A stretch of DNA of 64,000 bases, taken from NCBI RefSeq assembly GCF_001426265.1, contig NZ_LMDG01000036.1:39534-103533 (forward strand). Reading direction: 5' to 3'. Below are positions 17,082-25,745 of this stretch, piece after piece. Source of the DNA: Rhizobium sp. Root1220 (GTDB taxonomy: Bacteria > Pseudomonadota > Alphaproteobacteria > Rhizobiales > Rhizobiaceae). The notes under the pieces were generated by a model. That model did not search any database and was not told the origin of the DNA. It was given only the letters and a program-made list of their open reading frames with translations. Both the position numbers and the translations under genes were made by a program. How positions within the stretch are numbered: the stretch's first letter is position 1; the number at the start of each line of letters is the position of its first letter.

Positions 17082-19595
17082 TTACTTGAGCTTCTCCAGC
17101 GGCACCGCCGACGCAAAAAACGCTTCCCATGGGTCTTTTGCCAGGCTCTCGAGCCGAGCTGGTGCATTGTCTACAGTGAAATAGGCGGGACCAATGTCAT
17201 CGGTCAGTTCGCTCCATGCCAGTGGCATCGATACCGCTGCCCCCGGACGCGCGCGCGTCGAGTAAGCCGCAACTGCCGTGTTGCCGCGCCCATTGCGCAG
17301 ATAGTCAATGAAGATCTTGCCGTTGCGTTTCGCCTTTGTCGCCGTTGCGAGGTATCGGTCGGGATAATCGCGCGACATGCCGTCTGCAAGAGCCTTGGAA
17401 AAGGCCTTGACGTCGACCCATCCTGCCTTCGGCTTCAAGGGCGCCACCACATGCAGGCCCTTGCCACCCGAGGTCTTGACGAAAGCAGCAAGGCCGGCAG
17501 TTGCTAGCCGCACTTTCAGTTCCTGCGCGGCAACGATCACATCGGCCCAGGAAACATCCTCGGCCGGATCGAGATCCATGGTGATCATGTCCGGCTTTTC
17601 CCAGTTGCCAGTCGTCGCACCCCAGGGATGGATTTCCAACACGGCCGATTGAACGAGGGCTATCATGCCGTCGAAATCGGCAATCCTCAGCAGTTTCTCG
17701 CCACCCCGGTCTTTCGGATCGGTGATCTGCTCGATGTGCGCATTCATGCCTTTCCACGCGTGCTTCTGGAAGAAACGCTGGCTTCCCGCAATGCCATCCG
17801 GGCACCTTAGGAGTGCCAGGGGGCGGTTGACGACATAAGGCTCCATGAAACGCCAGACCTGGGCGTAGTAGCCGGCAAGTCCCTGCTTGGTGACACCCTC
17901 ATCGGGCCAATAGATGCGGTCCGGATGGGTGAGCACAATGTCGGATTGAGGCAAATCCCTTGCACTCTCTTCTTGCGTCTCTCGCATAACATCCCCTGCC
18001 GCCTTGTCCTCGCGCAGCCCGCGAAAGGCCGCGTGGCGCAAATTTCCGTCACCGGACCATGCCTGAAACTCAACCTCCGCTACAAGCTCCGGCTTGACGT
18101 AGACAAGACCGCGACGCGCTTCCGCCGTCAGAGCGTCGCCAAAGGGGCTCGCCTTCTGTTCGATCTCCGACAAGCGTTTGTAGAGCATCTCGGCGGTGGC
18201 CGCCGTGTAACCGGTCCCCACTCGGCCGATATGTTTCAGCTTGCCTTCGCTGTAGTAGCCCATGGCAAGCGATCCGATGGCGTTTTTCATCGATGTGGAA
18301 GGTACATAACCACCAACTACGAACTCCTGCCGCTTGGAGCATTTGGACTTGATCCAGTCGCCGCTGCGGCCCGAAGCATACTCGCTGTCTGCCCGCTTTG
18401 AGATCACACCTTCAAGACCAAGATGGCAGGCATGACTCAGCACCACGCCACCATTCTCCGCGAAGTGAACGCTGTAGCGAAGCTTTTGCGCCGCGTCGGC
18501 AAGCACGTTCTGCAAGAGGCGTTTGCGCTCGACCAATGCCGCCTTCCTCAGATCGTATCCGTCGAGATAGAGCAGGTCGAAGGCGTAGAAGACAAAACGA
18601 TCGTCGCGTCCTTCGCTCAAATCGCTCTGAAGCGACGAGAAATCCGAGGCGCCGGTTTCGCGCTCGACTGCGAGTTCGCCATCGATCACAGCAGACCGGA
18701 CAGGCAGCGTGGAAAATGCATTGGCAATCTCCTTGCCGAACTTTTCCGTCCAATCCAGCCCGCTACGCGTCAGCATCGTGACCTTGCCGCCCGTTATGCG
18801 AACCTGCAGCCTGTAGCCATCGAACTTGATTTCGTGAATCCAGCCCTCGCTGGCAGGAGGCTTGGGCTTGAGTTTGGCGAGCGCAGGCTCGATGAATTCG
18901 TGCAGCGCCGCCTTCTCTGCACCCTTTGGCCAATCGTGGCGAGCCGGTTTGGGCGCACGTGATTCAGCCTGCGTGGCGACCTTGGCGTTGCCTTTTGGTC
19001 TGGAGTTCCATGTTGCGTCAGGGTGCCTGGCTACCTCCGCGATCTTGCGTCCGGTCTTGGCCGATTCCGGGCGCTGCTTGAGAATGTCACCCTTGCGTTG
19101 CACCTCCTCGTCCTCGGCCTTGATCAGCAGCCAGTTCTCCTGCTTCTCATCGGGTTTGCCGTGCATCCGCACAAGATGCCATCGCCCTTTCAGCTTTTCG
19201 CCATCCAGGTCGAACTCCATGTGGCCTTTCTTATAGGCCTTGTGCGCATCTCCATGCGGCGTCCATGTACCGCGATCCCACACGATCACCGTGCCGCCAC
19301 CATATTGCCCCTTCGGGATGATGCCTTCGAAATCTCCGTAGGCGAGCGGATGATCCTCTACGTGCACGGCAAGTCTCTTGTCGTCGGGATTGAGGCTTGG
19401 TCCGCGCGTCACTGCCCAGCTTTTCAGTACCCCGTCCAGTTCCAGCCTGAAGTCGTAGTGAAGCCGTGTGGCATCATGCTTCTGAATGACGAATGTGAGA
19501 GCATTGCTGCCTGCCTCCTTGGCGCCGCGCCGAGCGCCGCGAGGCTCGGGCGTGATCTTGAAATTCCGCTTCGCCTGATAGGTTTCGAGAGCCAT
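17082..19595 (-). CDS. ligD: Multifunctional DNA ligase/polymerase/phosphoesterase LigD
   Basis: An 837-residue end-joining enzyme with all three domains in the order phosphoesterase, ligase, polymerase. The 3'-phosphoesterase domain (about 30-180) has the active-site pattern HDATRLHYDFR (H40, H46, D48) and H82 in EDHPL. The ATP-dependent ligase has motif I EIKFDG with Lys257 as adenylation site, then DGEL and EGVISK. The primase-like polymerase (about 550-835) has the metal-binding pair in MDLDP (D674, D676). The ATG at 19595 is 2 bases after the stop of the upstream ku, with AAGGCGAG inside the ku end, so the two are translationally coupled. It repairs double-strand breaks with Ku. Confidence 0.96.
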   Translation of the reverse strand: MALETYQAKRNFKITPEPRGARRGAKEAGSNALTFVIQKHDATRLHYDFRLELDGVLKSWAVTRGPSLNPDDKRLAVHVEDHPLAYGDFEGIIPKGQYGGGTVIVWDRGTWTPHGDAHKAYKKGHMEFDLDGEKLKGRWHLVRMHGKPDEKQENWLLIKAEDEEVQRKGDILKQRPESAKTGRKIAEVARHPDATWNSRPKGNAKVATQAESRAPKPARHDWPKGAEKAALHEFIEPALAKLKPKPPASEGWIHEIKFDGYRLQVRITGGKVTMLTRSGLDWTEKFGKEIANAFSTLPVRSAVIDGELAVERETGASDFSSLQSDLSEGRDDRFVFYAFDLLYLDGYDLRKAALVERKRLLQNVLADAAQKLRYSVHFAENGGVVLSHACHLGLEGVISKRADSEYASGRSGDWIKSKCSKRQEFVVGGYVPSTSMKNAIGSLAMGYYSEGKLKHIGRVGTGYTAATAEMLYKRLSEIEQKASPFGDALTAEARRGLVYVKPELVAEVEFQAWSGDGNLRHAAFRGLREDKAAGDVMRETQEESARDLPQSDIVLTHPDRIYWPDEGVTKQGLAGYYAQVWRFMEPYVVNRPLALLRCPDGIAGSQRFFQKHAWKGMNAHIEQITDPKDRGGEKLLRIADFDGMIALVQSAVLEIHPWGATTGNWEKPDMITMDLDPAEDVSWADVIVAAQELKVRLATAGLAAFVKTSGGKGLHVVAPLKPKAGWVDVKAFSKALADGMSRDYPDRYLATATKAKRNGKIFIDYLRNGRGNTAVAAYSTRARPGAAVSMPLAWSELTDDIGPAYFTVDNAPARLESLAKDPWEAFFASAVPLEKLK

Positions 19596-19597
19596 TG

Positions 19598-20434
19598 TCA
19601 GCTCGCCTTAGTCTGTCCGTTGTCGGCGCGCCGGCGCACCTTGCCGGAGGGCGCCTTTGCGCTGGCCTTCGCACTTTGACGTAGTGCCTCCATCAGGTCT
19701 ATGACCTTACCTTCCGGCTTTGGCTTTCTCTTGGGCAGTTCCCTGCCCTCTATCTTCGCCTTCACCAGCTCGGCCAGCGCCGCTTCATATCGATCCTCGT
19801 ACTCCTGTGGATTGAAGAAACCCTTCTTGGTACCGATGATATGGCCGGCCAGTTCAAGCATTTCCTTGTCGAACTTCATCTCCGGAATATCCTTGAAGAC
19901 GGACTCTGCATTGCGAACCTCGTAGTCGAAGCTCAGCGTCGTTGCCACGACGTAGTCGTGCTGTGGTCGGATCAGCACCGTCCTGTTCCGGCGGAAAAGC
20001 ACCGCCTCGGCGATGGCCGCAACCTTGCGTTCGCGCATCGCCCGGGTAATGAGAACAAGCGCTTCCTCGTCGTCGTCGCTTACAGGCGCGAGATAGTAGG
20101 GCTTGTCGAAATAGAGCTTGTTGATTTCGTCATAGGGAACAAAGTTCTGCACGCTCAGAACCTTGTCGCTGTCGGGCACGAGCCCCGCGAGCTCATCACC
20201 CTCGATCATGATATAATCACCGTTTTCCAGACGATATCCCTTCACCTGATCGTCGCGTTCAACAGGCTTGCCGGTCTCGCTGTCAACGAACTGGCGTTCG
20301 ACACGGTGACCGGTCTTGCGGTTAATGATGTTGAAGGAGATGCGATCGGACGCTGAGACCGCCGTGTATAACCCCACCGCGCAAACAAGATCGCCCACCT
20401 TCAGATGGCCCTTCCAGCTTGCCCGAGCCGCCAT
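19598..20434 (-). CDS. ku: Non-homologous end-joining protein Ku (second copy, operonic with ligD)
   Basis: A 278-residue Ku protein with the core motifs WKGHLKVGDLVCAVGLYTAV, INRKTGHRVERQFVD and FDKPYYLAP, and a basic C-terminal extension (GKVRRRADNGQTKAS). The ATG at 20434 has GAGGGGATT upstream. It sits directly before ligD, whose start is 2 bases beyond its stop, so it is the Ku most likely to be made with LigD. A 90-residue ORF lies just upstream. The second Ku gene at 16254 is on the other strand. Confidence 0.95.
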   Translation of the reverse strand: MAARASWKGHLKVGDLVCAVGLYTAVSASDRISFNIINRKTGHRVERQFVDSETGKPVERDDQVKGYRLENGDYIMIEGDELAGLVPDSDKVLSVQNFVPYDEINKLYFDKPYYLAPVSDDDEEALVLITRAMRERKVAAIAEAVLFRRNRTVLIRPQHDYVVATTLSFDYEVRNAESVFKDIPEMKFDKEMLELAGHIIGTKKGFFNPQEYEDRYEAALAELVKAKIEGRELPKRKPKPEGKVIDLMEALRQSAKASAKAPSGKVRRRADNGQTKAS

Positions 20435-20446
20435 GATAATCCCCTC

Positions 20447-20716
20447 TCAGCTTTTGGCGCGCTGCCCGCGCCCGCGTCGTTCACCTATTGCAATGATCTT
20501 TTCCACGGATGCGATATCGTCGCTGGCAACCACCGGGACAGGATCGGCGGCAATAGCCTCCAGCACCTCCTTGGAAATCGCGCCGTTTCGGATCATCCAC
20601 TCCAGGGTTTCCCGCGTATTCCGCTCGGCCTTCAGCTGCGCATAGAGTGCGACGATCAGCCGGTCGCGCGCATCCATGGCGCTGCTCTTGCTGTCCACTT
20701 TCCGCACGTGAGGCAT
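20447..20716 (-). CDS. Small hypothetical protein upstream of ku-ligD
   Basis: An 89-residue, mostly helical and charged protein with no domain I can name. The centre (SAMDARDRLIVALYAQLKAE, then TRETLEWMIRNG) looks like an amphipathic helix pair. I place the start at the ATG at 20716 (MPHVRKVD), which has GCAGGG upstream; an ATG 12 codons earlier (20752) is possible. It ends 12 bases before the ku start on the same strand, so it is probably the first gene of a three-gene operon with ku and ligD. A role in end joining is suggested only by position. Confidence 0.6.
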   Translation of the reverse strand: MPHVRKVDSKSSAMDARDRLIVALYAQLKAERNTRETLEWMIRNGAISKEVLEAIAADPVPVVASDDIASVEKIIAIGERRGRGQRAKS

Positions 20717-20870
20717 TGCGACCCTGCCGATGTTCCTAAACAGCCGAATCAACTGCTCAAAGCCGGAAAAGTTCCGTAAGTCACCGAAATAATGCCGATT
20801 TCACCCCTCACATCCGATCAAAGCATGTGGTCTTGCCGCCTTGCTCTGACCGTCCCCTAAGCCAAATCCC

Positions 20871-20900
20871 AAAAAAATAGCCACCGCTCTGAACGGTGGC
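20871..20900 (-). terminator. Rho-independent terminator (minus strand)
   Basis: A 7-bp GC-rich stem (GCCACCG/CGGTGGC) with a 7-base loop, followed on the minus strand by TATTTTTTT. No convincing protein gene ends just before it, which is why a small RNA is proposed. Confidence 0.8.
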
Positions 20901-20990
20901 CGAGTCATAAAGGTCGAAACCTCCAGAGGGGAACAGCTGCACCATCGACCGGGAGGACTAACCGACAGTATGAGCAACTGCCTCAACTAT
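20871..20990 (-). ncRNA. Candidate trans-acting small RNA with anti-Shine-Dalgarno motif
   Basis: On the minus strand a compact structured segment ends in a textbook Rho-independent terminator: GCCACCG, loop TTCAGAG, CGGTGGC, then TATTTTTTT (20871-20900). Upstream, GGTCGA (20945-20950) can pair with TCGACC (20912-20917), enclosing a small CCTC-TG-GAGG hairpin. The unpaired run TCCTCCC (20951-20957) is complementary to ribosome binding sites. Terminator, nested hairpins and a TCCTCCC motif together resemble the alphaproteobacterial alpha-r14 (NfeR1-like) small RNAs. That family assignment is from memory and unverified. The 5' end at about 20990 is a guess. Confidence 0.45.
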
Positions 20991-21681
20991 GACGGCCGCA
21001 CCCAGTTCGCTCAACCAACCGACGGCTGAAATGCCGACCCCATGGAGATCTTCTTTCCAAGGTTTGGCGGAAACGCGCGATATTCTACCAGGCCCCGCAT
21101 CCGGTGGTGCAAGGCCACTGTCGGGTGTCGGCGGGTGCCGCTGCTTCAGACATCAACGCAATACAGGACGAAAATCAGCTGCGAGCCAGGCTGAATCCCG
21201 TGGCTGCGCAACTTGTGCGGCACGCAATCCGCTGCTAGCTGGGCTGTTGCAGATGCACCACGTTTGAATCGAAGCGCTGGCTTTCCACGAGCCGTCGATC
21301 AGGCTGTATTTTATTTTCGTGCTCAGGGTCCGCCATCGGAATGACGAGAATATCGATATCTTCCGTAACCAGTCGCTCAGCCATGCCAGCAATACCGCAG
21401 ACAACGTGGGTCGCTCAGGTCGGGGCTCCCTTACGGTTTCACCAGATCCGGAGGCGCTCGAAAGTAGGACGCTCACATGCTCAACGACAGGTGACGGTTC
21501 TTTCCCGGCTCCGATTGGCGCACCGCCGACGGCGCGCCTACGGTTGAAGAAAGCAGGAGATTGCACAGATTCAACTCGATAGTATCCACAAGGGCGCAAG
21601 CGCAGCCCGGCACATCGACCAACCAAGGGCTGACCGCTTTCCCATCGGTCCCGTCCACCATTCGAACGAAGGAGTATTGAC

Positions 21682-22467
21682 TTGGCTATTCGCACGATTG
21701 TCTGGGGTGAAAACATCCACGAGACCACCAATGACATCGTTCGGGGCATCTATCCCGAAGGCATGCACACAACCATCGCCAATGCGCTTAACACCGACCC
21801 AGCGATCAGCGCCACGACCGCGACGCTACAGGAACCGGAGCATGGCCTCGCCGAAGCCCGCCTTGCCGAGACCGATGTCCTGACGTGGTGGGGCCACAAG
21901 GACCACGGCGCCGTATCCGATGAAGTCGTCGAGCGCGTCGCCAAGCGGGTCTGGGAGGGCATGGGCCTGCTCGTGCTCCATTCCGGCCACTTCTCGAAGA
22001 TCTTCAAGCGGCTGATGGGCACCCCCTGCGCGCTTAAATGGCGCGAGGCCGGCGAACGCGAGCGTTTGTGGACAATCAACCAGCGCCACCCGATCGCCGC
22101 CGGTATCGGCGAGAATTTTGTTTTGGAAAACGAAGAGATGTATGGCGAACAGTTCTCCGTGCCGGAACCGCTGGAGACGGTCTTCATCTCCTGGTTCCAG
22201 GGCGGCGAAGTGTTCCGCTCAGGCCTGACCTGGCGCCGCGGCGCCGGCAACATCTTCTACTTCCGCCCCGGCCACGAGACCTATCCGACCTATCATGACG
22301 CCAACGTCCAGAAGGTACTCACCAACGGCGTGAAATGGGCGTACAACCCGCAGGGCGACCTGAAAAGCATCACAGATGCCCCGAACGTTCCGGTCGAGGA
22401 GGCCCACGAGCCGATCGTCGAGCGTGGTCCGAGATTGCACCAGGCCGGCGAAGCCGGTTACCGCTGA
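21682..22467 (+). CDS. thuA: Trehalose utilization protein ThuA
   Basis: A 261-residue ThuA-family protein with a class I glutamine-amidotransferase-like fold (opening IRTIVWGENIHET; GLLVLHSGHFSK; FYFRPGHETYPTYHD). In S. meliloti thuA and thuB act together in trehalose, sucrose and related disaccharide catabolism, through a keto-sugar route. The start is the TTG at 21682, supported by AAGGAG ending 7 bases upstream. It is followed 11 bases later by thuB. The transporter and regulator genes that accompany thuAB in S. meliloti are absent, so this is a bare thuAB pair. Confidence 0.9.
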   Translation: MAIRTIVWGENIHETTNDIVRGIYPEGMHTTIANALNTDPAISATTATLQEPEHGLAEARLAETDVLTWWGHKDHGAVSDEVVERVAKRVWEGMGLLVLHSGHFSKIFKRLMGTPCALKWREAGERERLWTINQRHPIAAGIGENFVLENEEMYGEQFSVPEPLETVFISWFQGGEVFRSGLTWRRGAGNIFYFRPGHETYPTYHDANVQKVLTNGVKWAYNPQGDLKSITDAPNVPVEEAHEPIVERGPRLHQAGEAGYR

Positions 22468-22478
22468 GGAGAATAGCG

Positions 22479-23585
22479 ATGCGTCTACTCGTTCTTGGCA
22501 CAGGCGTTATGGCCAAAAACCAGGTTTCCAATTTCCTCGCCATCGATGGTGTCGAGGTCGTCGGCGCCGTCGACACGGATCAGGCCCGGCTCGACGAATT
22601 CGCCGATCATTTCAGCATCGAAAAGCGGTTCCGCTCGCTGGACGAAGCGATCGCCTGGGGGGATTTCGACAGCGCTACCAACGTAACCCCCGACCGCATC
22701 CACCACCCGACCAGCCTGGCGCTGATTGCCGCTGGCAAGCATGTGTTCTGCGAAAAACCTCTGGCGGAGCACTATGCCGGAGCGCTGGAGATGACGGAGG
22801 CCGCGGAAGCTGCTGGTGTCATCAACATGGTCAACCTCACCTATCGCAACGTCGCACCGCTGCAGCGAGCGCGCGAAATGGTGCTGGCCGGCGAACTGGG
22901 CACGATCCGTCACGTCGAGGCCTCATACCTCCAGAGCTGGCTGGTATCTCGCGCCTGGGGTGATTGGCGCACGGAATCTCGCTGGCTTTGGCGTTTGTCG
23001 ACTGGTCACGGTTCGAACGGCGTGCTCGGTGATGTCGGCATCCACATCCTCGATTTCGCTGCCTATGGCGCAGCGACCGATATCGACCACGTCTTCGCTC
23101 GCCTGAAGACCTTCAACAAGGCACCTGGCGGCCAGATCGGCGAATACCTGCTCGACGCCAACGACAGCTTCACCATGTCGGTCGATTTCACCAACGGGGC
23201 GCTTGGCGTCATCCACGCAACGCGTTGGGCTACCGGCCACCTCAACGAACTGAAGCTTCGCATCTACGGCGAAAAGGGCAGCCTGGAGGTAACCCATCGC
23301 CCGGACGGTTCCGAACTGCGAGGCTGCCTCGGTGACGACATCGAGAACGCCGTCTGGCGGGATATCGAGGTCCCGGAGGTACTGACAAACTACCAGCGCT
23401 TTGCCGAAGCGGTCAGAACCGGAAAGCAGGACGACCCGACCTTCCGCCACGCCGCAAACCTGCAGAAGGTCATCGACCTTGCGATCGTCTCGGAGAAGGA
23501 GCGGCGGGAGGTCAATCTCCTGGCTGCCTCTGAACAAGAAACCCCGGCAGACAAGCGTACACCGCCGCTGACAATCGTCGTATAA
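22479..23585 (+). CDS. thuB: Trehalose utilization oxidoreductase ThuB (Gfo/Idh/MocA family)
   Basis: A 368-residue NAD(P)-dependent oxidoreductase. The N-terminal Rossmann fold has VLGTGVMAKN and the family's EKPLAEH segment (Lys about residue 94). The C-terminal domain contains LGDVGIHILDFAAYG, where the Asp-x-x-x-His pair fits the catalytic site. The product is thought to act on 3-keto forms of trehalose-type sugars. The ATG at 22479 follows GAGGAG by 7 bases; a longer frame opening inside thuA is rejected. The gene ends before a bidirectional terminator hairpin. Confidence 0.9.
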   Translation: MRLLVLGTGVMAKNQVSNFLAIDGVEVVGAVDTDQARLDEFADHFSIEKRFRSLDEAIAWGDFDSATNVTPDRIHHPTSLALIAAGKHVFCEKPLAEHYAGALEMTEAAEAAGVINMVNLTYRNVAPLQRAREMVLAGELGTIRHVEASYLQSWLVSRAWGDWRTESRWLWRLSTGHGSNGVLGDVGIHILDFAAYGAATDIDHVFARLKTFNKAPGGQIGEYLLDANDSFTMSVDFTNGALGVIHATRWATGHLNELKLRIYGEKGSLEVTHRPDGSELRGCLGDDIENAVWRDIEVPEVLTNYQRFAEAVRTGKQDDPTFRHAANLQKVIDLAIVSEKERREVNLLAASEQETPADKRTPPLTIVV

Positions 23586-23607
23586 CTCATCAAAAATCTG
23601 CACCACC

Positions 23608-23631
23608 AAAGGCCCGCCTCGGAGGGCCTTT
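23608..23631. terminator. Bidirectional terminator between thuB and the aminotransferase gene
   Basis: An 8-bp inverted repeat AAAGGCCC, GCCTCGGA, GGGCCTTT between two convergent genes, 22 bases after the thuB stop and 17 bases from the stop of the minus-strand gene. The A/T ends provide short U-runs in both directions. Confidence 0.75.
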
Positions 23632-23648
23632 GTCGTTGCGGAGCAGCG

Positions 23649-24812
23649 TTAAGCCAACCGATCCGCTAGCAGCCCGATCGATGCCGCGTCGGCGTTCGCG
23701 AACGCCAATCGGAGGTAATGCTCCTGCCCCTCCCCGAAATAGCTTCCGGGCAGGCAAACGACACCGGCTTCCTTGGCCAGGCGTTCCGCGACGGCTGACG
23801 AGCTCAGGCCTTCGAACGGATGCCGGATAAACGCGAAATAGGCGCCAAGCGCGCCGATCTCCCAGCCGGGCAGTTGCGCCATGACGATTCGCAGGGCATT
23901 CGCGCGCCGCGCGATCTCGACGCGGTTGCCGGCGCGCCAGTCCGAAAGGAGCGGCATCGCCTGGGCTGCAGCAACCTGTGCCGCCCGCGGAGCGCAGATT
24001 TGCATGTTGTCCATCACCTTGGTGATCTCGGCGATGACGTTCGCACCGGCGGTGATCGCTCCGAGGCGGTGCCCGGGAATACAGAAGGACTTCGAAAAGC
24101 TGTAAAGCAGGACCAGCGTCTCGTCCCAGCCCGGGATTGTCAGCAGTGGGTGTGGCGCCCCGTGGGCATCAGGCAGAAAGTCGCGGTAGGTTTCATCGAC
24201 GATCAGCCATGCCCCATGTCTCTGGCAAAGCAGGAAAAGGTCAAGCAGCAACGCCGGCGGATAGATGGCCCCCGTCGGATTGTTCGGCGTGACGATCGCA
24301 AGGACTTTTGCACCGCCCGCCAAAGCCTTCTCGGCGGATTGCAGCTTCGGCAGAAAGCCGTGCTCGGCGTCGCACTCGACCAGCACGCGCTTGATGCCGA
24401 GCATCGCAAGCGTCGTTTCCTGATTGAAGTAGAAGGGATTGGTCAGGGCAACCGTATCGCCGGCACCGGCAAGTGCAATCGCCGCAGACATAAAGGCCTG
24501 ATTGCAGCCTGCGGTGATGTGAATATTATCGGATGAGACCGATGCATCGTAAACCGAAGACATATGCCGCGCATAGGCGTCGCGCAAAACGCCCTCGCCT
24601 TCGATCGGCCCGTAACCGGTTGTCTTCGGCGACGCAGCCGCTTCTCCGAGCAGCCGCAGCATCTCGGGATGGGCGGGGTAGCCCGGCACAGCCTGAGAAA
24701 GATCGACCAGCGGCCCCTTTCCACCGCGGTATTCGCGAGCCCAGGCAAGAACGGAAGGGATCGGCGGTGGCGACAGTCGGGCAACGAGCGGATTGGCTTG
24801 GGCGGCGGGCAT
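23649..24812 (-). CDS. PLP-dependent aminotransferase, class I/II
   Basis: A 387-residue fold-type I aminotransferase. Visible features are PNNPTGAIY (cofactor-contact motif), LIVDETYRDF with the Asp that binds the pyridine nitrogen, and the Schiff-base lysine in LYSFSKSF followed by GHRLGAI. The amino donor and acceptor cannot be decided from motifs; aspartate-, aromatic- or branched-chain-type activity are all possible. I use the ATG at 24812 (MPAAQANPLV) with GGGAG upstream; a frame opening 25 codons earlier looks like leader sequence. It stands alone on the minus strand, 100 bases downstream of fnrN. Confidence 0.88.
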   Translation of the reverse strand: MPAAQANPLVARLSPPPIPSVLAWAREYRGGKGPLVDLSQAVPGYPAHPEMLRLLGEAAASPKTTGYGPIEGEGVLRDAYARHMSSVYDASVSSDNIHITAGCNQAFMSAAIALAGAGDTVALTNPFYFNQETTLAMLGIKRVLVECDAEHGFLPKLQSAEKALAGGAKVLAIVTPNNPTGAIYPPALLLDLFLLCQRHGAWLIVDETYRDFLPDAHGAPHPLLTIPGWDETLVLLYSFSKSFCIPGHRLGAITAGANVIAEITKVMDNMQICAPRAAQVAAAQAMPLLSDWRAGNRVEIARRANALRIVMAQLPGWEIGALGAYFAFIRHPFEGLSSSAVAERLAKEAGVVCLPGSYFGEGQEHYLRLAFANADAASIGLLADRLA

Positions 24813-24912
24813 GAATGCTCCCAGGTGGTAGAGGCGCGACAGGGATCTGCACTCCTGCACAGAATCGATGTGCTGGGCAACACGCATTGGATTTCCTACC
24901 CGACGCGTTCCG

Positions 24913-25629
24913 TCAGGAGCCGCAGCAAGCCTTCAACCTCGAAAGGCGCGGTATCTCGATATGCCGGTTGGCAACGATCAAGATTATGCCGTCAGCCTTG
25001 AGCCGCGACATCTGGCGCGACACCGTTTCGATCGTCAGCCCGAGAAAGTCGGCGATGTCGGCGCGCGACAACGGCAGATCGAAGCGGCGACTGTCGCCTT
25101 GCGCCTCGGGGTCGAGATGAGTGGCGATCAGCATAAGGAAACTTGCGACCTTTTCGGCGGCGGTCTTCCGCCCGAGCGTCAGCATCCAATCGCGCGCCTC
25201 GTCCAGCTCACGCAACGTCTGTGTCATCAGTCGGCCGGCGAGCGTCGGGTTGGTCTTGACGATGCGTTCCAGCGCCGCCTTAGGCACCCGACACAGATTG
25301 ACATCGGAGGCAGCCTCGGCCGAGACCGCATTCTCGACCGCATTTAGCCGCCCGATAAAATCGGGAGCGAACTGCAGGCCGACGATTTGCTGGCGTCCGT
25401 CTTCGAGGGTTTTCGTCAGCTTCACGACGCCGCGAATGACCGTGGCATAGGATTCGGCCGGCATCTTCTCACCCGCCAGTTCGTCACCGGCTTCGTGGTT
25501 GACCAGCCGCGTGTGGGCCGAAAGCGCAACCAGCTCGTCTTCGCTCAGCGCGCCGCACATGCCCTTGTGACGCACCTCGCAGCTGAGGCAACGTACTGGT
25601 ATATTTGAATTATGTATGTCTCTGCGCAT
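24913..25629 (-). CDS. fnrN: FNR-type oxygen-sensing transcriptional regulator (FnrN)
   Basis: A 238-residue Crp/Fnr-family regulator. The N-terminal cysteines C14, C17 and C25 (VRCLSCEVRHKGMCG) with C113 match the ligands of the oxygen-labile 4Fe-4S cluster of true FNR proteins, which FixK lacks. The cyclic-nucleotide-binding-like domain and dimer helix follow. The C-terminal helix-turn-helix has LTIETVSRQMSRL, whose E-x2-SR pattern reads the TTGAT-N4-ATCAA box. The ATG at 25629 has AGGAG 7 bases upstream; a longer opening would run across the shared FNR box. A box centred 63 bases upstream implies autoregulation and control of divergent hemN. Confidence 0.93.
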   Translation of the reverse strand: MRRDIHNSNIPVRCLSCEVRHKGMCGALSEDELVALSAHTRLVNHEAGDELAGEKMPAESYATVIRGVVKLTKTLEDGRQQIVGLQFAPDFIGRLNAVENAVSAEAASDVNLCRVPKAALERIVKTNPTLAGRLMTQTLRELDEARDWMLTLGRKTAAEKVASFLMLIATHLDPEAQGDSRRFDLPLSRADIADFLGLTIETVSRQMSRLKADGIILIVANRHIEIPRLSRLKACCGS

Positions 25630-25684
25630 CAATTGGCTCCTCGCGGAGCATAGACTACCGCAACGCGAAGAGAACAGTCTTTTC

Positions 25685-25698
25685 TTGATCGAGATCAA
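25685..25698. promoter_or_regulatory. FNR/anaerobox between fnrN and hemN
   Basis: TTGATCGAGATCAA is a perfect TTGAT-N4-ATCAA site. Its centre is about 54 bases before the hemN start and 62 before the fnrN start, so one site could serve both divergent promoters: hemN activation and fnrN autoregulation. Confidence 0.9.
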
Positions 25699-25745
25699 AG
25701 CACTGGCATCGGCACGCCGCTACTTGTTGTCGAAAAGGACCAGTC

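Larger units (their letters stand above)
20717..21681. other. Intergenic region between the ku-ligD operon and thuA
   Basis: About 965 bases. It contains a candidate structured RNA on the minus strand (about 20871-20990). A weak minus-strand frame at 21235-21384 would encode 49 residues beginning MAERLVTEDIDILVIPMADP, but has no ribosome site and could be chance. The usual thuR regulator and thuEFGK transporter genes of trehalose operons are not present upstream of thuA here. The last 100 bases should hold the thuA promoter, but I cannot pick one out. Confidence 0.5.

Noticed and set aside
21235..21384. 49-codon minus-strand frame MAERLVTEDIDILVIP...
   Set aside because: Composition is acceptable, but there is no ribosome site and no recognised family; mentioned only in the intergenic entry.
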